Numbered from the stretch's first letter, positions 46,389-55,488 are shown. The stretch is 64,000 nt of DNA from Symmachiella macrocystis (GCF_007860075.1 NZ_SJPP01000001.1:2335980-2399979); one strand, 5' to 3'. The notes: generated from the sequence alone by a model not told the origin. Numbers and translations: made by a program.

Positions 46389-47816
46389 ATGAGCGAGCGA
46401 CCTCGAACACTCGGACAACTCCGCGAAAGCGGCTACAAATCGCAGAGTGTCAAAGCGGAAATGCGGCGAAATTTGCTGGCGAAACTCCGCAGCGGAGAAC
46501 CGCTGTTTCCCGGCATTCTGGGCTATGAAGAGACGGTCATCCCGCAAATTCAAAACGCGATTTTATCGCGGCACGACATGTTGTTTCTCGGCCTGCGCGG
46601 CCAGGGCAAGACCCGCATGTTGCGGATGTTGTCGCAATTTTTGGACGAGGCGATGCCCATCGTCGCCGGTTCGGAAATCAACGACGATCCGTTTCATCCG
46701 ATCTCCAAATACGCCCGCGACCACGTCCTCAGTCGCGGCGATGATTGCCCCATCGAATGGGTCGGTCGCGAAGCTCGCTATCACGAAAAACTGGCCACGC
46801 CCGACGTGACGATCGCCGATTTGATCGGTGAAGTCGATTTGATCAAACATGCCGAAGGCAAACATCTCTCCAACGAAGATGTGATGCACTACGGTCTAAT
46901 ACCCCGCAGCAATCGCGGCATTTTCTGTATGAACGAACTGCCCGACCTCAGCCCGAAAATTCAGGTTGGACTGTTCAATGTGCTCGAAGAGCGCGACGTG
47001 CAGATTCGCGGTTTTCCGATTCGCTTGAACCTCGATCTACAAATGGTGTTCAGCGCCAATCCAGAGGATTACACCAACCGGGGACGCATTGTTACGCCGC
47101 TCAAAGACCGCATCGGTTCGGTGGTGCAGACGCATTATCCACTCACGCGGGAATTGGGGATCGAAATTACCGAAGCCAACGCTTGGCGCGATCGTGATGG
47201 TGAGGTCGACGTCCGCGTGCCTGGGTTTATGAAGGAGATCATCGAGGAAACGTCCCGCCTAGCGCGGAGCAGCGGCCACGTCAATCAAGCCTCCGGCGTG
47301 AGCGTCCGCATGTCGATCGCCAATTACGAATGCATGCTCTCCAACGCCGAACGCCGCGGCGTGGCCCTCGGTGCAAACGTCGTCGTCCCCCGCATCAGCG
47401 ATCTGGCACACCTAGCGGCCAGTTCCCGCGGAAAATTGGAATTGAACATGACCGAGGAATCCGGCGAGGAAGACCGGTTGATCAACCGTCTGGTGGAGGA
47501 AGGAGTTAAAAACATCTTCGACCTGCACTGCAAACCGAGCCAATTCCGCAACGTCGTGGAATATTTCGACGCCGGAAACGCGCTGGAAGTCGGCGACGGA
47601 GTGAACACGTCCGACAGCCTCAAGAGTATGTACGGCATCCGCGATTTCCAAAACCAAATCGAAAACCTAGCCACCCAACTCGCCCCCGACCTAGCCACCG
47701 GCCCCGCCGCCGACGAACTGCACCTCAGCACCGCCGAATTCATCCTAGAAGGACTGCACTGTCATAATCGGATTAACAAACAACGCAAGACGGGCGGGGC
47801 GTTGTTTCAGTTGTGA
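46389..47816 (+). CDS. BchI/MoxR-like AAA+ ATPase (magnesium-chelatase subunit I family)
   Basis: The 475-residue protein has a Walker A loop GLRGQGKT (residues 68-75), a degenerate Walker [14 protein letters not shown], and the sensor regions [18 protein letters not shown] and [21 protein letters not shown] typical of BchI/ChlI-type helix-2-insert AAA+ ATPases. These work with a vWA-domain partner (as in ChlD or MoxR systems). The usual vWA partner is not beside this gene; the two TadG-like vWA genes 1.5-6 kb upstream are on the other strand. Start chosen at 46389, 51 bases after a good promoter. Target unknown; chlorophyll synthesis genes are absent from this window. Confidence 0.9.
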   Translation: MSERPRTLGQLRESGYKSQSVKAEMRRNLLAKLRSGEPLFPGILGYEETVIPQIQNAILSRHDMLFLGLRGQGKTRMLRMLSQFLDEAMPIVAGSEINDDPFHPISKYARDHVLSRGDDCPIEWVGREARYHEKLATPDVTIADLIGEVDLIKHAEGKHLSNEDVMHYGLIPRSNRGIFCMNELPDLSPKIQVGLFNVLEERDVQIRGFPIRLNLDLQMVFSANPEDYTNRGRIVTPLKDRIGSVVQTHYPLTRELGIEITEANAWRDRDGEVDVRVPGFMKEIIEETSRLARSSGHVNQASGVSVRMSIANYECMLSNAERRGVALGANVVVPRISDLAHLAASSRGKLELNMTEESGEEDRLINRLVEEGVKNIFDLHCKPSQFRNVVEYFDAGNALEVGDGVNTSDSLKSMYGIRDFQNQIENLATQLAPDLATGPAADELHLSTAEFILEGLHCHNRINKQRKTGGALFQL

Positions 47817-47852
47817 GGGTTAAAACGGAAAGCTGATCAAGTCGCCGCCCCC

Positions 47853-48413
47853 TCACTTCACCACCGGTTCAAAATCAATCATCGACTCCGCTGGATGATC
47901 CGGGACCTGCAGGGTCAGGTATGGTTTGTCGGCGGCTTTGTGGCAGGCGTAGCAGGCTTCGAGTGTGAAGCGGTAGGCGGTGTTGAATTTTTCGCGGTCG
48001 CCGGCTTGGATCGCTGATTCCAGGTCCTTTAGTGGGCGATTCTCCAGTGATTTGAGGATGTCGGCCAGTTTGACCTCCTGGCCCTGGTTGTCTTTGCGGA
48101 CCGGGATGATTCGTACCGCCCATCGCAGGTGCGAACGGGTCTCGTTGAAATAGAACTGTGCCAGCGGCCAATTCCCGTGCTGGCCGGCGAACCACAAATT
48201 GTCGTAGTGGTAAGCGACATCCATCATTGCGTGCGCTTGTCCGGGCAGCTTGCCTTTGATCATATCCAGTTCCGCACGCAGCGCAGCGGGACTCTCGCCC
48301 ACGTCCTCCCCCGCTGCCCATGTCGCATGGCCCAACAATCCCGCTCCCAGTAGTCCGACCGTCAAACCGGCAACAAAGACTCCACCGCCGCGAACTTGAT
48401 TCTTCAGTGTCAT
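47853..48413 (-). CDS. Cytochrome c'-like single-haem protein
   Basis: The 186-residue protein has an N-terminal hydrophobic signal (about 10-33, VAGLTVGLLGAGLLGHATWA). It is mostly helical, and near its C-terminus has CYACHKA (C154, C157, H158), the haem c attachment site placed as in cytochrome c' four-helix bundles. The last 20 residues extend beyond the usual end. The protein is exported and could handle electrons or bind NO or CO. It stands alone, convergent with the AAA+ ATPase. Confidence 0.8.
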   Translation of the reverse strand: MTLKNQVRGGGVFVAGLTVGLLGAGLLGHATWAAGEDVGESPAALRAELDMIKGKLPGQAHAMMDVAYHYDNLWFAGQHGNWPLAQFYFNETRSHLRWAVRIIPVRKDNQGQEVKLADILKSLENRPLKDLESAIQAGDREKFNTAYRFTLEACYACHKAADKPYLTLQVPDHPAESMIDFEPVVK

Positions 48414-48548
48414 CGAATCGCTCCTGTAATCTTGTGACCACTGGAAACAATTCTACGGCGTGATTCGATCGCATGTATAGACAAATCCCCATGCCGTTAA
48501 CCGGTTACGCGAACCGGGCAACTGGGACGGACGGAGCGGTTGGTTGTC

Positions 48549-49313
48549 CTATGTTCTTTGCATCAGATGCCTGCGTCTGAGGCAGCCAAAGAGTGCAAAG
48601 CTGATGCCGCCGATGCCCAGTAGCACAATGGCGGATGGTTCGGGGACTGGATTCGCCGGCGGCGGCTGGGTGACAAATCCGATGTTGTCGACCCCCACGC
48701 CGCGGTCTAGGTCGCCCAATTCCAACACAGCTTTGACGGCGAATCCGGCAGCGAAGACCTGAAGAAATTCCCAGTTGCCATCAATCGGTTGACTTTGCAT
48801 GTTCACCGTTAACGACGACATACCAACGATATTTGTCATCGCTTGGTCGGCGAATAACGTCAGCGTTGCGGTCGCCGAATCGAGGGGCGCGTTCGAAGTG
48901 CCTTGTGCTCCGCCGTCGATGCGGAAGTCAAAAATATCGAGGCTCAGTTCGGTGATGCCGTTTGCAAATTCAAACAGGTAATTCGAAGCATAAATACCGG
49001 TGTCGGTGACGTGTTCATCGGTCATGAAGAACGATCCACCCCGGCCGTTGATCACATCATCATTGGTCAGGTCGGGATTGAATGAAGTCGTAAACGCACT
49101 GCGCGGCAAACCAACGGCGGCAATGTATGGCAGGCCGCTGGGATTGGCTGCGGGTCCATAAGTAGTCATCGTGACGAGGTTGTCCCCCGTGTCGATGGGG
49201 CTGTCGATCATTTGCAGGTCGACATAGCCGCTATCAAAGTCAATAAATCCTGCGCGGGCGTCGACCCCGCAAACGGCCAACACGACCGTAACGAGCATCA
49301 AAATTCTGATCAT
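48549..49313 (-). CDS. PEP-CTERM sorting-signal protein
   Basis: The 254-residue exported protein has a signal peptide of about 23 residues and ends with VPEPSAIVLLGIGGISFA followed by LFGCLRRRHL: the PEP-CTERM motif, a membrane segment and a basic tail. Such proteins are processed by an exosortase at the envelope. The middle is a beta-rich domain with acidic turns (DFDSGYVDLQMI, DIFDFRIDGGAQG, GVGVDNIGFV). No exosortase gene is in the window. The ATG at 49313 is more likely than the TTG at 49328. Confidence 0.9.
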   Translation of the reverse strand: MIRILMLVTVVLAVCGVDARAGFIDFDSGYVDLQMIDSPIDTGDNLVTMTTYGPAANPSGLPYIAAVGLPRSAFTTSFNPDLTNDDVINGRGGSFFMTDEHVTDTGIYASNYLFEFANGITELSLDIFDFRIDGGAQGTSNAPLDSATATLTLFADQAMTNIVGMSSLTVNMQSQPIDGNWEFLQVFAAGFAVKAVLELGDLDRGVGVDNIGFVTQPPPANPVPEPSAIVLLGIGGISFALFGCLRRRHLMQRT

Positions 49314-49328
49314 CGAAGTTCGTCTCAA

Positions 49329-50090
49329 AGTTGCCTAGCTCAATTGAAATTGATGAATCTTCCCTGGTGCGGTGAGCTAACCGACCACTCCGAAATCATC
49401 GCTCGGAGATCATCGTCCGTGGAGGATGCAAAGCCAGCTTTCTGCTTTTAAAGTCGTGCAATGCGTCGCACAAAACAGATAAACGACGCCCGATCGATTG
49501 AGTCAGTAGGGAAAATCGTGCCAAACAATCACGATTTGCCCGATCGGTGCGACACAAGCGGGACGGTTGAAGGGAATGTCGGGATTATTCCGGCAAGGAG
49601 GGCCGTCTCGCGCTGTCTCGGATGTTTAGCATGTCAATCACTGGCTTTACACATTGTAATGTCGGCTGAACACCTTGCAGTCGTCCAATCCATCAACTGC
49701 TGTCGTCTCCAACTCCCCGTTACGGAAAAATGGGTTCGCTGATTGCGTTTTCTATGGGACCGTCGAAAGCTCATCGGGTCAGGTGGCAGTCCGGGCTTTT
49801 GCGACTGAACAGTTTTCCCTCGCCGGCTCAATTGTCTTCCCTGGAGAGTTCCTCCCCAAAAACTTTCGGGGCGATCCCGTTGGGGTTATGTGTCGTATCT
49901 TGTATGCAGGGAGTCACTTACGTCATGTTGTGGGCGATTGGAATATTGCGTGTTACAAGGATTATCGGCTTTTTCTCATTTTTCTCTCAAAAGTGTGGCT
50001 CGTGGTGGGGACCGTTGGGCATCTAACAATAGATCGCTAATTTCCCCTTCAACAGTGTCTCACTGAATGTGAAAAAGGTTTGAAGAAAAC
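49329..50090. other. Gene-free gap of 762 bases
   Basis: No gene is supported. Overlapping open frames at 49675-50040 have no match and no start signal. The last 150 bases are AT-rich and likely carry the promoter of the next gene. Confidence 0.5.
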
Positions 50091-51353
50091 ATGACAAACA
50101 TCACAAAGACGTTCGCATGGGTGGTTTTAATCTTGGCAACCGGACTAGGACAGGTTGCTACGGCCGCCACACCAAAGTTCGCAAAACTGGATCGTGGACA
50201 AGGCCGCATGCTGAACTTAATCGAAATGCATACCGAAACGCGGACACGCTTGGTAACGGTCCCCAGAGAGATCACGACCGCCGATGGCCGCATCGTGACC
50301 ATCCAAGAGCAAATCGAACAGGAGTTTCAAATTGAAGTTCCAACCAGAATCGAACTGCCCTCCACCGATACGCAGTTCCGCACCGTCCTCGGTCAAGATG
50401 TCAGTTATCGAGAAGTTTATGGACGGATTACCCGCCCCACCGCCGTTGTCGTTGCGTCAGAATCTATCAAATCACGTTGGCTAGAATTATTGTCGCCGGA
50501 CACTTTGGTTGTCCTCCTCAATTCCCCCAGTAATCTTCCTGCACCAAACCCGGTGGTCAATTTCGAACTCACGATTCCCGGCACCGGTGTGTTCAGCATT
50601 GCCCGCTTATCCGGCCGGGTGCTGACACTGACACTTGCGGGTGAACGATTCGTTTATAAACGATTTGAAGAATACGATACGCCGCGTTACGTGGGCTATT
50701 ATAATCGGCGGCACAAGCTCGCACTGCGGTGGCCGCGAAGCGATAAAGGAGTTTTATTCAAAGGCGATGTCATGGGCGGCGGTGCGGTCCGTTTTTATGA
50801 AACCCGCATGCGAATTGTGGGAGTCCAAAAAACAAAACCTAAACCGGACACCATCGGACCGAACGATGAAGTCCTGCTGAATGTCATCAACAACTCTGGG
50901 CAACGCGTGAAGATCAGTTATTACGACACGAAAACAAATAAAGAACTGCCGTACAATCAGCTCAAGGCGGACGACTATTACGAACAGCCGAGCTTTGTGG
51001 GGCACCTCTGGATTGCCAAGGATTTGCAAGGCAATAAGGTTGCAGAATTCACAGTCCCAAGTGAGTCGACATCCAGCTGGGTAATTCGTCCCCCTGTGCA
51101 GACCACGGGATTTTGGAAGTCGTCCAGGGGGGGCATGTATATCGACCAGGGAAATGGAAAATGGCTCGCACTCGACCCGTCCGGCCAAATCTCAGGTCGG
51201 TTCGAAGAACGAGAACGGACCGACGAATTCCTGGCAATTTATGACGGGGATCAGCAACGCTGGGTCCGCATCTATAACAACAAAGCGATCACGACAGGTG
51301 CGGGAATCGCTGGCTGGCAAGATCTGGGAAAAGGGAAATGGGACCGCAGTTAA
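50091..51353 (+). CDS. Exported protein of unknown function
   Basis: I do not recognise a family for this 420-residue protein. It has a signal peptide (residues 1-25, WVVLILATGLGQVATA-A). The mature part is beta-rich and charged, with a heptad-free repeat-poor sequence; ESIKSRWLELLSPD and NEVLLNVINNSGQRVKISYY are typical stretches. The C-terminal 100 residues repeat aromatic-Gly pairs (TTGFWKSSRGGMYIDQGNGK, then GIAGWQDLGKGKW), which looks like a small beta-barrel or SH3-like module. AAAAGG lies upstream of the ATG. Function unknown. Confidence 0.7.
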   Translation: MTNITKTFAWVVLILATGLGQVATAATPKFAKLDRGQGRMLNLIEMHTETRTRLVTVPREITTADGRIVTIQEQIEQEFQIEVPTRIELPSTDTQFRTVLGQDVSYREVYGRITRPTAVVVASESIKSRWLELLSPDTLVVLLNSPSNLPAPNPVVNFELTIPGTGVFSIARLSGRVLTLTLAGERFVYKRFEEYDTPRYVGYYNRRHKLALRWPRSDKGVLFKGDVMGGGAVRFYETRMRIVGVQKTKPKPDTIGPNDEVLLNVINNSGQRVKISYYDTKTNKELPYNQLKADDYYEQPSFVGHLWIAKDLQGNKVAEFTVPSESTSSWVIRPPVQTTGFWKSSRGGMYIDQGNGKWLALDPSGQISGRFEERERTDEFLAIYDGDQQRWVRIYNNKAITTGAGIAGWQDLGKGKWDRS

Positions 51354-51570
51354 AAGCTACGGGTTGCCTCAGAGTCAATCGCGATTGAGCCCGCAGTAGG
51401 TCTGTTGAAGGTTGGGCATGCCCGATACCAACAGCCTCCTGCGGGTTTGTCGTTTAGGCTTGAGATAGAGAAACTCTGCAGTTCATAGACCAAACACGCT
51501 ACAAATGAATCATCACGAAAAGACAACACCGAACTCGCGACCGGCCGTTAAGCGGCGGGCGGGTTTGCGT

Positions 51571-51623
51571 AGGATCGTCCAATGCAATTCGCATCAGGCG
51601 GGAGGTTGACCTACGGGTTTCGA
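51571..51623. repeat. Intergenic repeat of the TCAGGCGGGAG type, copy 1
   Basis: About 53 bases, beginning AGGATCGTCCAATGC and containing CATCAGGCGGGAGG, recur at 53609-53661 as AGGATCGATTAATGC and CGTCAGGCGGGAGC. Both end with TTTCGA or ACTCGA. It overlaps the end of no known gene and has no conserved frame. The core GGCTCCCGCCTG also appears near 15512. Confidence 0.55.
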
Positions 51624-51625
51624 GG

Positions 51626-51928
51626 TCAGGTAGCTGTTTCAAAAACAGCCTCCGCGAAGTAGCGGTACGACGCCATTTGGAACTCATTGATTTGGTACAC
51701 CACGCGCACGGGAACTGCACACACGCGGCAGAGAAAGTCGGATACGCCCTGCTCGTAAGGGGATCTTCGATCTGTGAGCGCGTCGAATTGGGCACGTATT
51801 CCTGCTGGAATCGGCGAGGCATTGGGTTCTGTGACGGAAAAAAGGGTGTACTCGCCACAGTGTGGGCAGCGGTATCGCGGAAGATTCACCATCAGGTTCG
51901 GGTAGCCGTATCGCTCTGGATCTTGCAA
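51626..51928 (-). CDS. Small zinc-finger-like protein (start uncertain)
   Basis: The 100-residue product has CPHCG and CRVC pairs 43 residues apart, which suggests a zinc site, and a soluble body (NASPIPAGIRAQFDALTDR). The frame reads well back to about 51979 (CDEDHPDHSEE), just after the upstream gene's stop, but no ATG or GTG exists there; the TTG at 51928 is a guess. An ATG-led alternative in another frame (51986 region) breaks after 26 codons. It is coupled to the upstream membrane gene. The start problem could be a frameshift or an unusual start. Confidence 0.5.
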   Translation of the reverse strand: MQDPERYGYPNLMVNLPRYRCPHCGEYTLFSVTEPNASPIPAGIRAQFDALTDRRSPYEQGVSDFLCRVCAVPVRVVYQINEFQMASYRYFAEAVFETAT

Positions 51929-51986
51929 CAGATTCGGTAAACGTTCCTCGGAATGATCTGGATGATCTTCATCGCAAACTCTTCTT

Positions 51987-52616
51987 TTACGGATCCGGCT
52001 GCTCGAGTGCCTCGGAACCCTCGTCGGCCGGCTGTTCGTCACTGGCCTCGTTGTTTTTATCGCGCTGCTTTTTGAGGTGTTCAGCCCAAGCTGCTGGCGG
52101 AATATCCTGGAACATATTGTTAAACATCTCCTGGGACCTTCGCATTTCGGCAGCATGTTCCTTTGCCTCATGCTCTCTAAGTGCTTGTTGGTAACCTGGC
52201 CTAAAAATGAACCAATAGAAGTAACCGATAGCTACGATGGTCACCCAGGCCCACGCGGTGTTTTCTTCGGGCTCCTCAGCGGAGGATGACGGAGTGTCAC
52301 TTTCCTCGCCTTCCACCAATGTGGGGTTCTGTTGCTGGGGGGCGGGCTGACGATGCGGCAAAAGTGCTAACACAATCCAAGCAATCGGCGTCAAGAAGGT
52401 GCACAAGATACCCCACGAATAGTGGTAACCCTTCGCAGACGCCCAGCTGCCCATCCCCGTGATAAAGAGTATGTCGAATCCAATAAACGTCACCAGAGCA
52501 CCCAGCACCCCAATCTCTGAACTGACATACTCCTTGATGGCGATCGACGCGAGTATTCCACCGAACAACCAAACAAACGCTGCTAAGAGAATCAAAAATG
52601 CTTTCTTGAGCGTCAT
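51987..52616 (-). CDS. Small membrane protein of unknown function
   Basis: The 209-residue protein has membrane segments at about 5-27 (AFLILLAAFVWLFGGILASI), 35-57 (GVLGALVTFIGFDILFITGM), 68-88 (ILCTFLTPIAWIVLALL) and 120-137 (AWVTIVAIGYFYWFIF). A Pro/Ser/Glu-rich linker separates the third and fourth, and a charged C-terminal tail (REHEAKEHAAEMRRS) follows. No family is recognised. The ATG at 52616 is chosen because AAGGAG lies 8 bases upstream; the GTG at 52622 is less likely. It heads a possible two-gene unit with the zinc-finger-like gene. Confidence 0.75.
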   Translation of the reverse strand: MTLKKAFLILLAAFVWLFGGILASIAIKEYVSSEIGVLGALVTFIGFDILFITGMGSWASAKGYHYSWGILCTFLTPIAWIVLALLPHRQPAPQQQNPTLVEGEESDTPSSSAEEPEENTAWAWVTIVAIGYFYWFIFRPGYQQALREHEAKEHAAEMRRSQEMFNNMFQDIPPAAWAEHLKKQRDKNNEASDEQPADEGSEALEQPDP

Positions 52617-52906
52617 CGTCACAGCTCCTTACTATTGGGAGATGGAATGAGACTTGTTCGGCAGACGCACTTTCGCACTGAATGTTTGAGCCTATCGCGC
52701 AGCGGCTTGTCTGTCACCAACTTTTTGACGCGCCCTGGCCGATTCTTCAGATCCATAAAATTCTATCCACCGAGGTTTTTACTACAGGCTCCTCCTGATT
52801 CCAGGTATGCTGATTGAACGCTAACGTGTCACTCGGTTTATTCTGTCGTCTCAGCCGGTGATCTGCTGAAGGTTTAGACCCGCCGACACGAACACTCTCC
52901 CGCAGG

Positions 52907-53590
52907 GTGGCATTCCACAGAGAAACATTGCCGATCCACGAACAAGGTGCTCAACAATTGAATCGTCGCGATCAACAAACACCGGACGCGCTGCCGGCCG
53001 AGTTTCTTGATCATCTGCGCATGCTTGAAGACGCTTACTGTCAGCACGACGATCCCATTCGCCAGTCCGGGTTCAGCGGCGGAGCGCAACGCTGGCGCGA
53101 CGAACGCTCCCCGCTTCTCACTGCCGTTGATACCGATGGCGATCTACTCGACGTTGGATGCGCCAATGGCTACCTACTCCAGTGTCTCGTCGGCTGGGCC
53201 AAAGAACGCGGAATCACAATCGTGCCGCACGGTGTGGATTGTGGCCCCCGCTTAATCGAAATGGCCCGACAGCGGATTCCAAACGCTGCACAAAACTTCC
53301 ACCTCGCCAATGCCTGGGACTGGAACCCACCCCGAGGATACCGTTACGTCTACACGCTTGGGGATTGCGTCCCCGATGCTTTTCTCGCGCCGTACTGCCG
53401 GCGACTGCTCAACCAAGTCGTCGAACCCGATGGCCGCTTAATCCTCGGCATGTACGGAAGCCGCTCACGCAACATCCCACCCATCGATCTGGGACGGAAG
53501 TTAGAGCGGTTGGGATTTGATGTTGCAGGAACGACGCACGGTGGGGATCCGCCGGTGACGAGTTTTGCTTGGATTGATGCGGGGCGGTGA
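52907..53590 (+). CDS. Class I SAM-dependent methyltransferase
   Basis: The 227-residue protein has the SAM-binding glycine loop DLLDVGCANGYLLQCL near residue 80, and then a VDCGPRLIEMARQRIP region for the ribose-binding acidic residue. The later strand reads RRLLNQVVEPDGRLILGMYG. The target cannot be told. The GTG at 52907 lacks a good ribosome site; the TTG at 52928 in the same frame is also possible. It stands between the unknown-protein pair and a kinase pseudogene. Confidence 0.8.
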   Translation: MAFHRETLPIHEQGAQQLNRRDQQTPDALPAEFLDHLRMLEDAYCQHDDPIRQSGFSGGAQRWRDERSPLLTAVDTDGDLLDVGCANGYLLQCLVGWAKERGITIVPHGVDCGPRLIEMARQRIPNAAQNFHLANAWDWNPPRGYRYVYTLGDCVPDAFLAPYCRRLLNQVVEPDGRLILGMYGSRSRNIPPIDLGRKLERLGFDVAGTTHGGDPPVTSFAWIDAGR

Positions 53591-53608
53591 GTGGCGGGTG
53601 GGTTGTGG

Positions 53609-53661
53609 AGGATCGATTAATGCGATTCGCGTCAGGCGGGAGCCTGACCTTCTGGACTCGA
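53609..53661. repeat. Intergenic repeat of the TCAGGCGGGAG type, copy 2
   Basis: About 75% similar to 51571-51623 over 53 bases (see that entry). It lies 18 bases after the methyltransferase stop and could serve as a transcript end, since GTCAGGCGGGAGCCTGAC contains a palindromic core (GTCAGGC / GCCTGAC). Confidence 0.55.
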
Positions 53662-53673
53662 AAGTATCCGTCG

Positions 53674-53799
53674 TCACGGTTTGATCGCCTTGATCATCGC
53701 CCGGCACGCATCGGTCGAGATCACTTCGGTAGACAGAAAGTCTTTGCGTGCGAGGGTGCTTTTGCCCGAACTGCTGGGGACGATGAGGATACGAGGGGG
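53674..53799 (-). pseudogene. Fragment of a polynucleotide kinase (Pnkp N-terminal kinase type)
   Basis: The translated segment reads ILIVPSSSGKSTLARKDFLS, followed by TEVISTDACRAMI, matching the start of the bacterial Pnkp kinase domain, whose P-loop is usually GPSGSGKST and is followed by RKHF and a S-D-x-C/x-R motif. Here the P-loop Gly is replaced and the frame ends within 40 residues, so only about 15% of the kinase domain remains and the enzyme cannot be active. A full Pnkp gene is not in this window. The remainder may have been lost by deletion next to the repeat at 53609. Confidence 0.6.
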
Positions 53800-53821
53800 A
53801 GTCTGGAGACTGTGTTGTGCG

Positions 53822-54871
53822 TCATCTGTAGGGCCACCGTTCGCGGTAAAGTCGAGACAATTTATCGTTGGAATGAGCCAGGTTTCTAAGAGCTTGCTCG
53901 AAAACATCGGAAACTATTTCCTTTTTAAGAAGATGATTACCTTCGGTATATGACTGGCCTCGGCGCTCGAGGAACATTAGCGGGTTGTTGGCGGAAGTTC
54001 CCTCGGGAGAAATCTGTTCCGAAAACTGGCTCAATAGGGAACGAAAGTCAAATGTTCCAACTTTCACTTCTGCCTCCTCCTCAACCGGCCATTCGTAGTA
54101 TCTGAGCTTGGCAGACCCGTCTTGACCGATGTCGAGTCGCCACGGCAGCCCGGCCAACAGTCCTATCGTGAAAACCTCTCCTTGATTCTCCCTTAGAAAC
54201 TTGAGTGCTCGCCCATGGTTTGCCCCAAACCAGAAGCTTTCCCAGATGTTCGCAACTAATACATCATTCCACAAAAAGAAGCTTGCGTCGGAGCCATAAA
54301 CATAGGGTCCGTTTTCCCATATCACCACGGCTTTGTCTTTTATCTCCTCAAATTGTTTTCTGAGGCCGTTGTCACTTAGGCATAATCGAGAGCCGAGTGC
54401 GATTTCTTGAAGCACAAACGTTACCAAAAACTTAGATAATGAATCACAGACTTTTTTCTCTCCTTGGAACGGCTCTCCATCCTCATTCCAGTGATCGCCG
54501 TCAACCCAAACTGGTGGATCATCCCCATCGGTGTGTGTTGAGCAGACCCAACATCCTTGATTCTCGTCGATGAACGTGAGTCGATTTTCGCCCGACATCT
54601 CCACTTTATTGAGCGACCTTAGAGAGTCCTGACAGGAAAAGGCACCAACGGCCCAAATCGACTCTCGCGATTTGTCGAATCCGGGCCATCGCCCCGCAAA
54701 TTGATAGAGCTTACGTAACGGCTTCGGCAATGAGCATGTATCAACAGTTTGAATCGGTTCGCCGTAATGGTCCATCCGAGGACCAAGCCAGTACTCGATG
54801 AATTCACACAACGCATCCATTCGCTCTCTTGCCGAAGTGTAAGTAGTTAAGCGAGGTGGAGATTTACACAT
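53822..54871 (-). CDS. SUKH (SMI1/KNR4)-like protein
   Basis: The 349-residue protein shows features of the SUKH superfamily: LPKPLRKLYQFAGRWPG early, then ENQGCWVCSTHTDGDDPPVW with the DPPV motif, and later GSDASFFLWND. SUKH domains serve as immunity proteins to polymorphic toxins or as stress-response proteins. It is longer than single-domain SUKH proteins, so it may contain two domains or an extra C-terminal part (about 250-349, RSLLSQFSEQISPEG). The ATG at 54871 is chosen because CGGAG lies 8 bases upstream; the frame is open to 54973. No toxin gene is adjacent. Confidence 0.65.
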   Translation of the reverse strand: MCKSPPRLTTYTSARERMDALCEFIEYWLGPRMDHYGEPIQTVDTCSLPKPLRKLYQFAGRWPGFDKSRESIWAVGAFSCQDSLRSLNKVEMSGENRLTFIDENQGCWVCSTHTDGDDPPVWVDGDHWNEDGEPFQGEKKVCDSLSKFLVTFVLQEIALGSRLCLSDNGLRKQFEEIKDKAVVIWENGPYVYGSDASFFLWNDVLVANIWESFWFGANHGRALKFLRENQGEVFTIGLLAGLPWRLDIGQDGSAKLRYYEWPVEEEAEVKVGTFDFRSLLSQFSEQISPEGTSANNPLMFLERRGQSYTEGNHLLKKEIVSDVFEQALRNLAHSNDKLSRLYRERWPYR

Positions 54872-54987
54872 CAGCCAACTCCGTTTATCGACTAAAATGA
54901 CACAGACAGCCTCAGATTCTCTTGGGGCCGCCTTGGAACTTCGCAGCATAAACCGCCTTCCCCACACAGTCAAATTTCACCCACACC

Positions 54988-55488
54988 TCACCCGCGCGGA
55001 TACCGCCGGCAGTACTCATAAACCCCCATCGCTGCCGCTGTCGCCACGTTGTGGCTGTAGGGCATTCCGTAGGTCGGGATCTCAACTGTTGCGTCGAGGA
55101 GTGCGAGGATCTCTTCGGTGATGCCGGTGCGTTCGTTGCCCAGGACGAGGACTGTCTTGCGGGCGAAGGGGTAGTCGAATAGGGATTGTGAGCCGCTGGT
55201 TTGTTCTAGGCCGACCAGTGCGTAGCCTTCGCTGCGGAGTTTTTTGAGTTGCGGTTCGAGTGTGCGGTGCACTTCGACTTCGACGGCATCGGCGCCGTCG
55301 CGGGCGATTTTGCGGATCACCTTGGCGGTGCCCGTGCAGAGCACGCGCATCACGCCGCAACAGCCGGCGGCGCGGATGATGCGCGAGAGGTTCACGTTGC
55401 TCCGCAGCGGCGGGCAGGCGACGATCAGTTCGCGGGGTTGATCGAGCGGGCTGAGCGGCTTGTAGCGTTGATGGACGAATTCAGTCAT
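54988..55488 (-). CDS. SpoU (TrmH) family RNA methyltransferase
   Basis: The 166-residue protein has all three SPOUT/SpoU motifs: SNVNLSRIIRAAGCCGV (motif 1), LVLGNERTGI (motif 2) and IPTYGMPYSHNVATAAAMGV (motif 3), which together form the knot-type SAM site. It lacks the N-terminal L30-like substrate domain of the larger rRNA enzymes, so it is a minimal form, like TrmL (tRNA Um/Cm34) or TrmH (tRNA Gm18). The RNA target is not known. It lies 146 bases from rpmA on the same strand. Confidence 0.92.
   Translation of the reverse strand: MTEFVHQRYKPLSPLDQPRELIVACPPLRSNVNLSRIIRAAGCCGVMRVLCTGTAKVIRKIARDGADAVEVEVHRTLEPQLKKLRSEGYALVGLEQTSGSQSLFDYPFARKTVLVLGNERTGITEEILALLDATVEIPTYGMPYSHNVATAAAMGVYEYCRRYPRG

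Noticed and set aside
46389-47816. Magnesium chelatase subunit for chlorophyll synthesis
   Set aside because: No ChlH or ChlD or other pigment gene is in the window, and this family is widely used for other tasks; only the family name is kept.
49675-50040. 121-residue open frame
   Set aside because: No match to a known protein, no ribosome site, and it overlaps another frame of similar length; probably non-coding.
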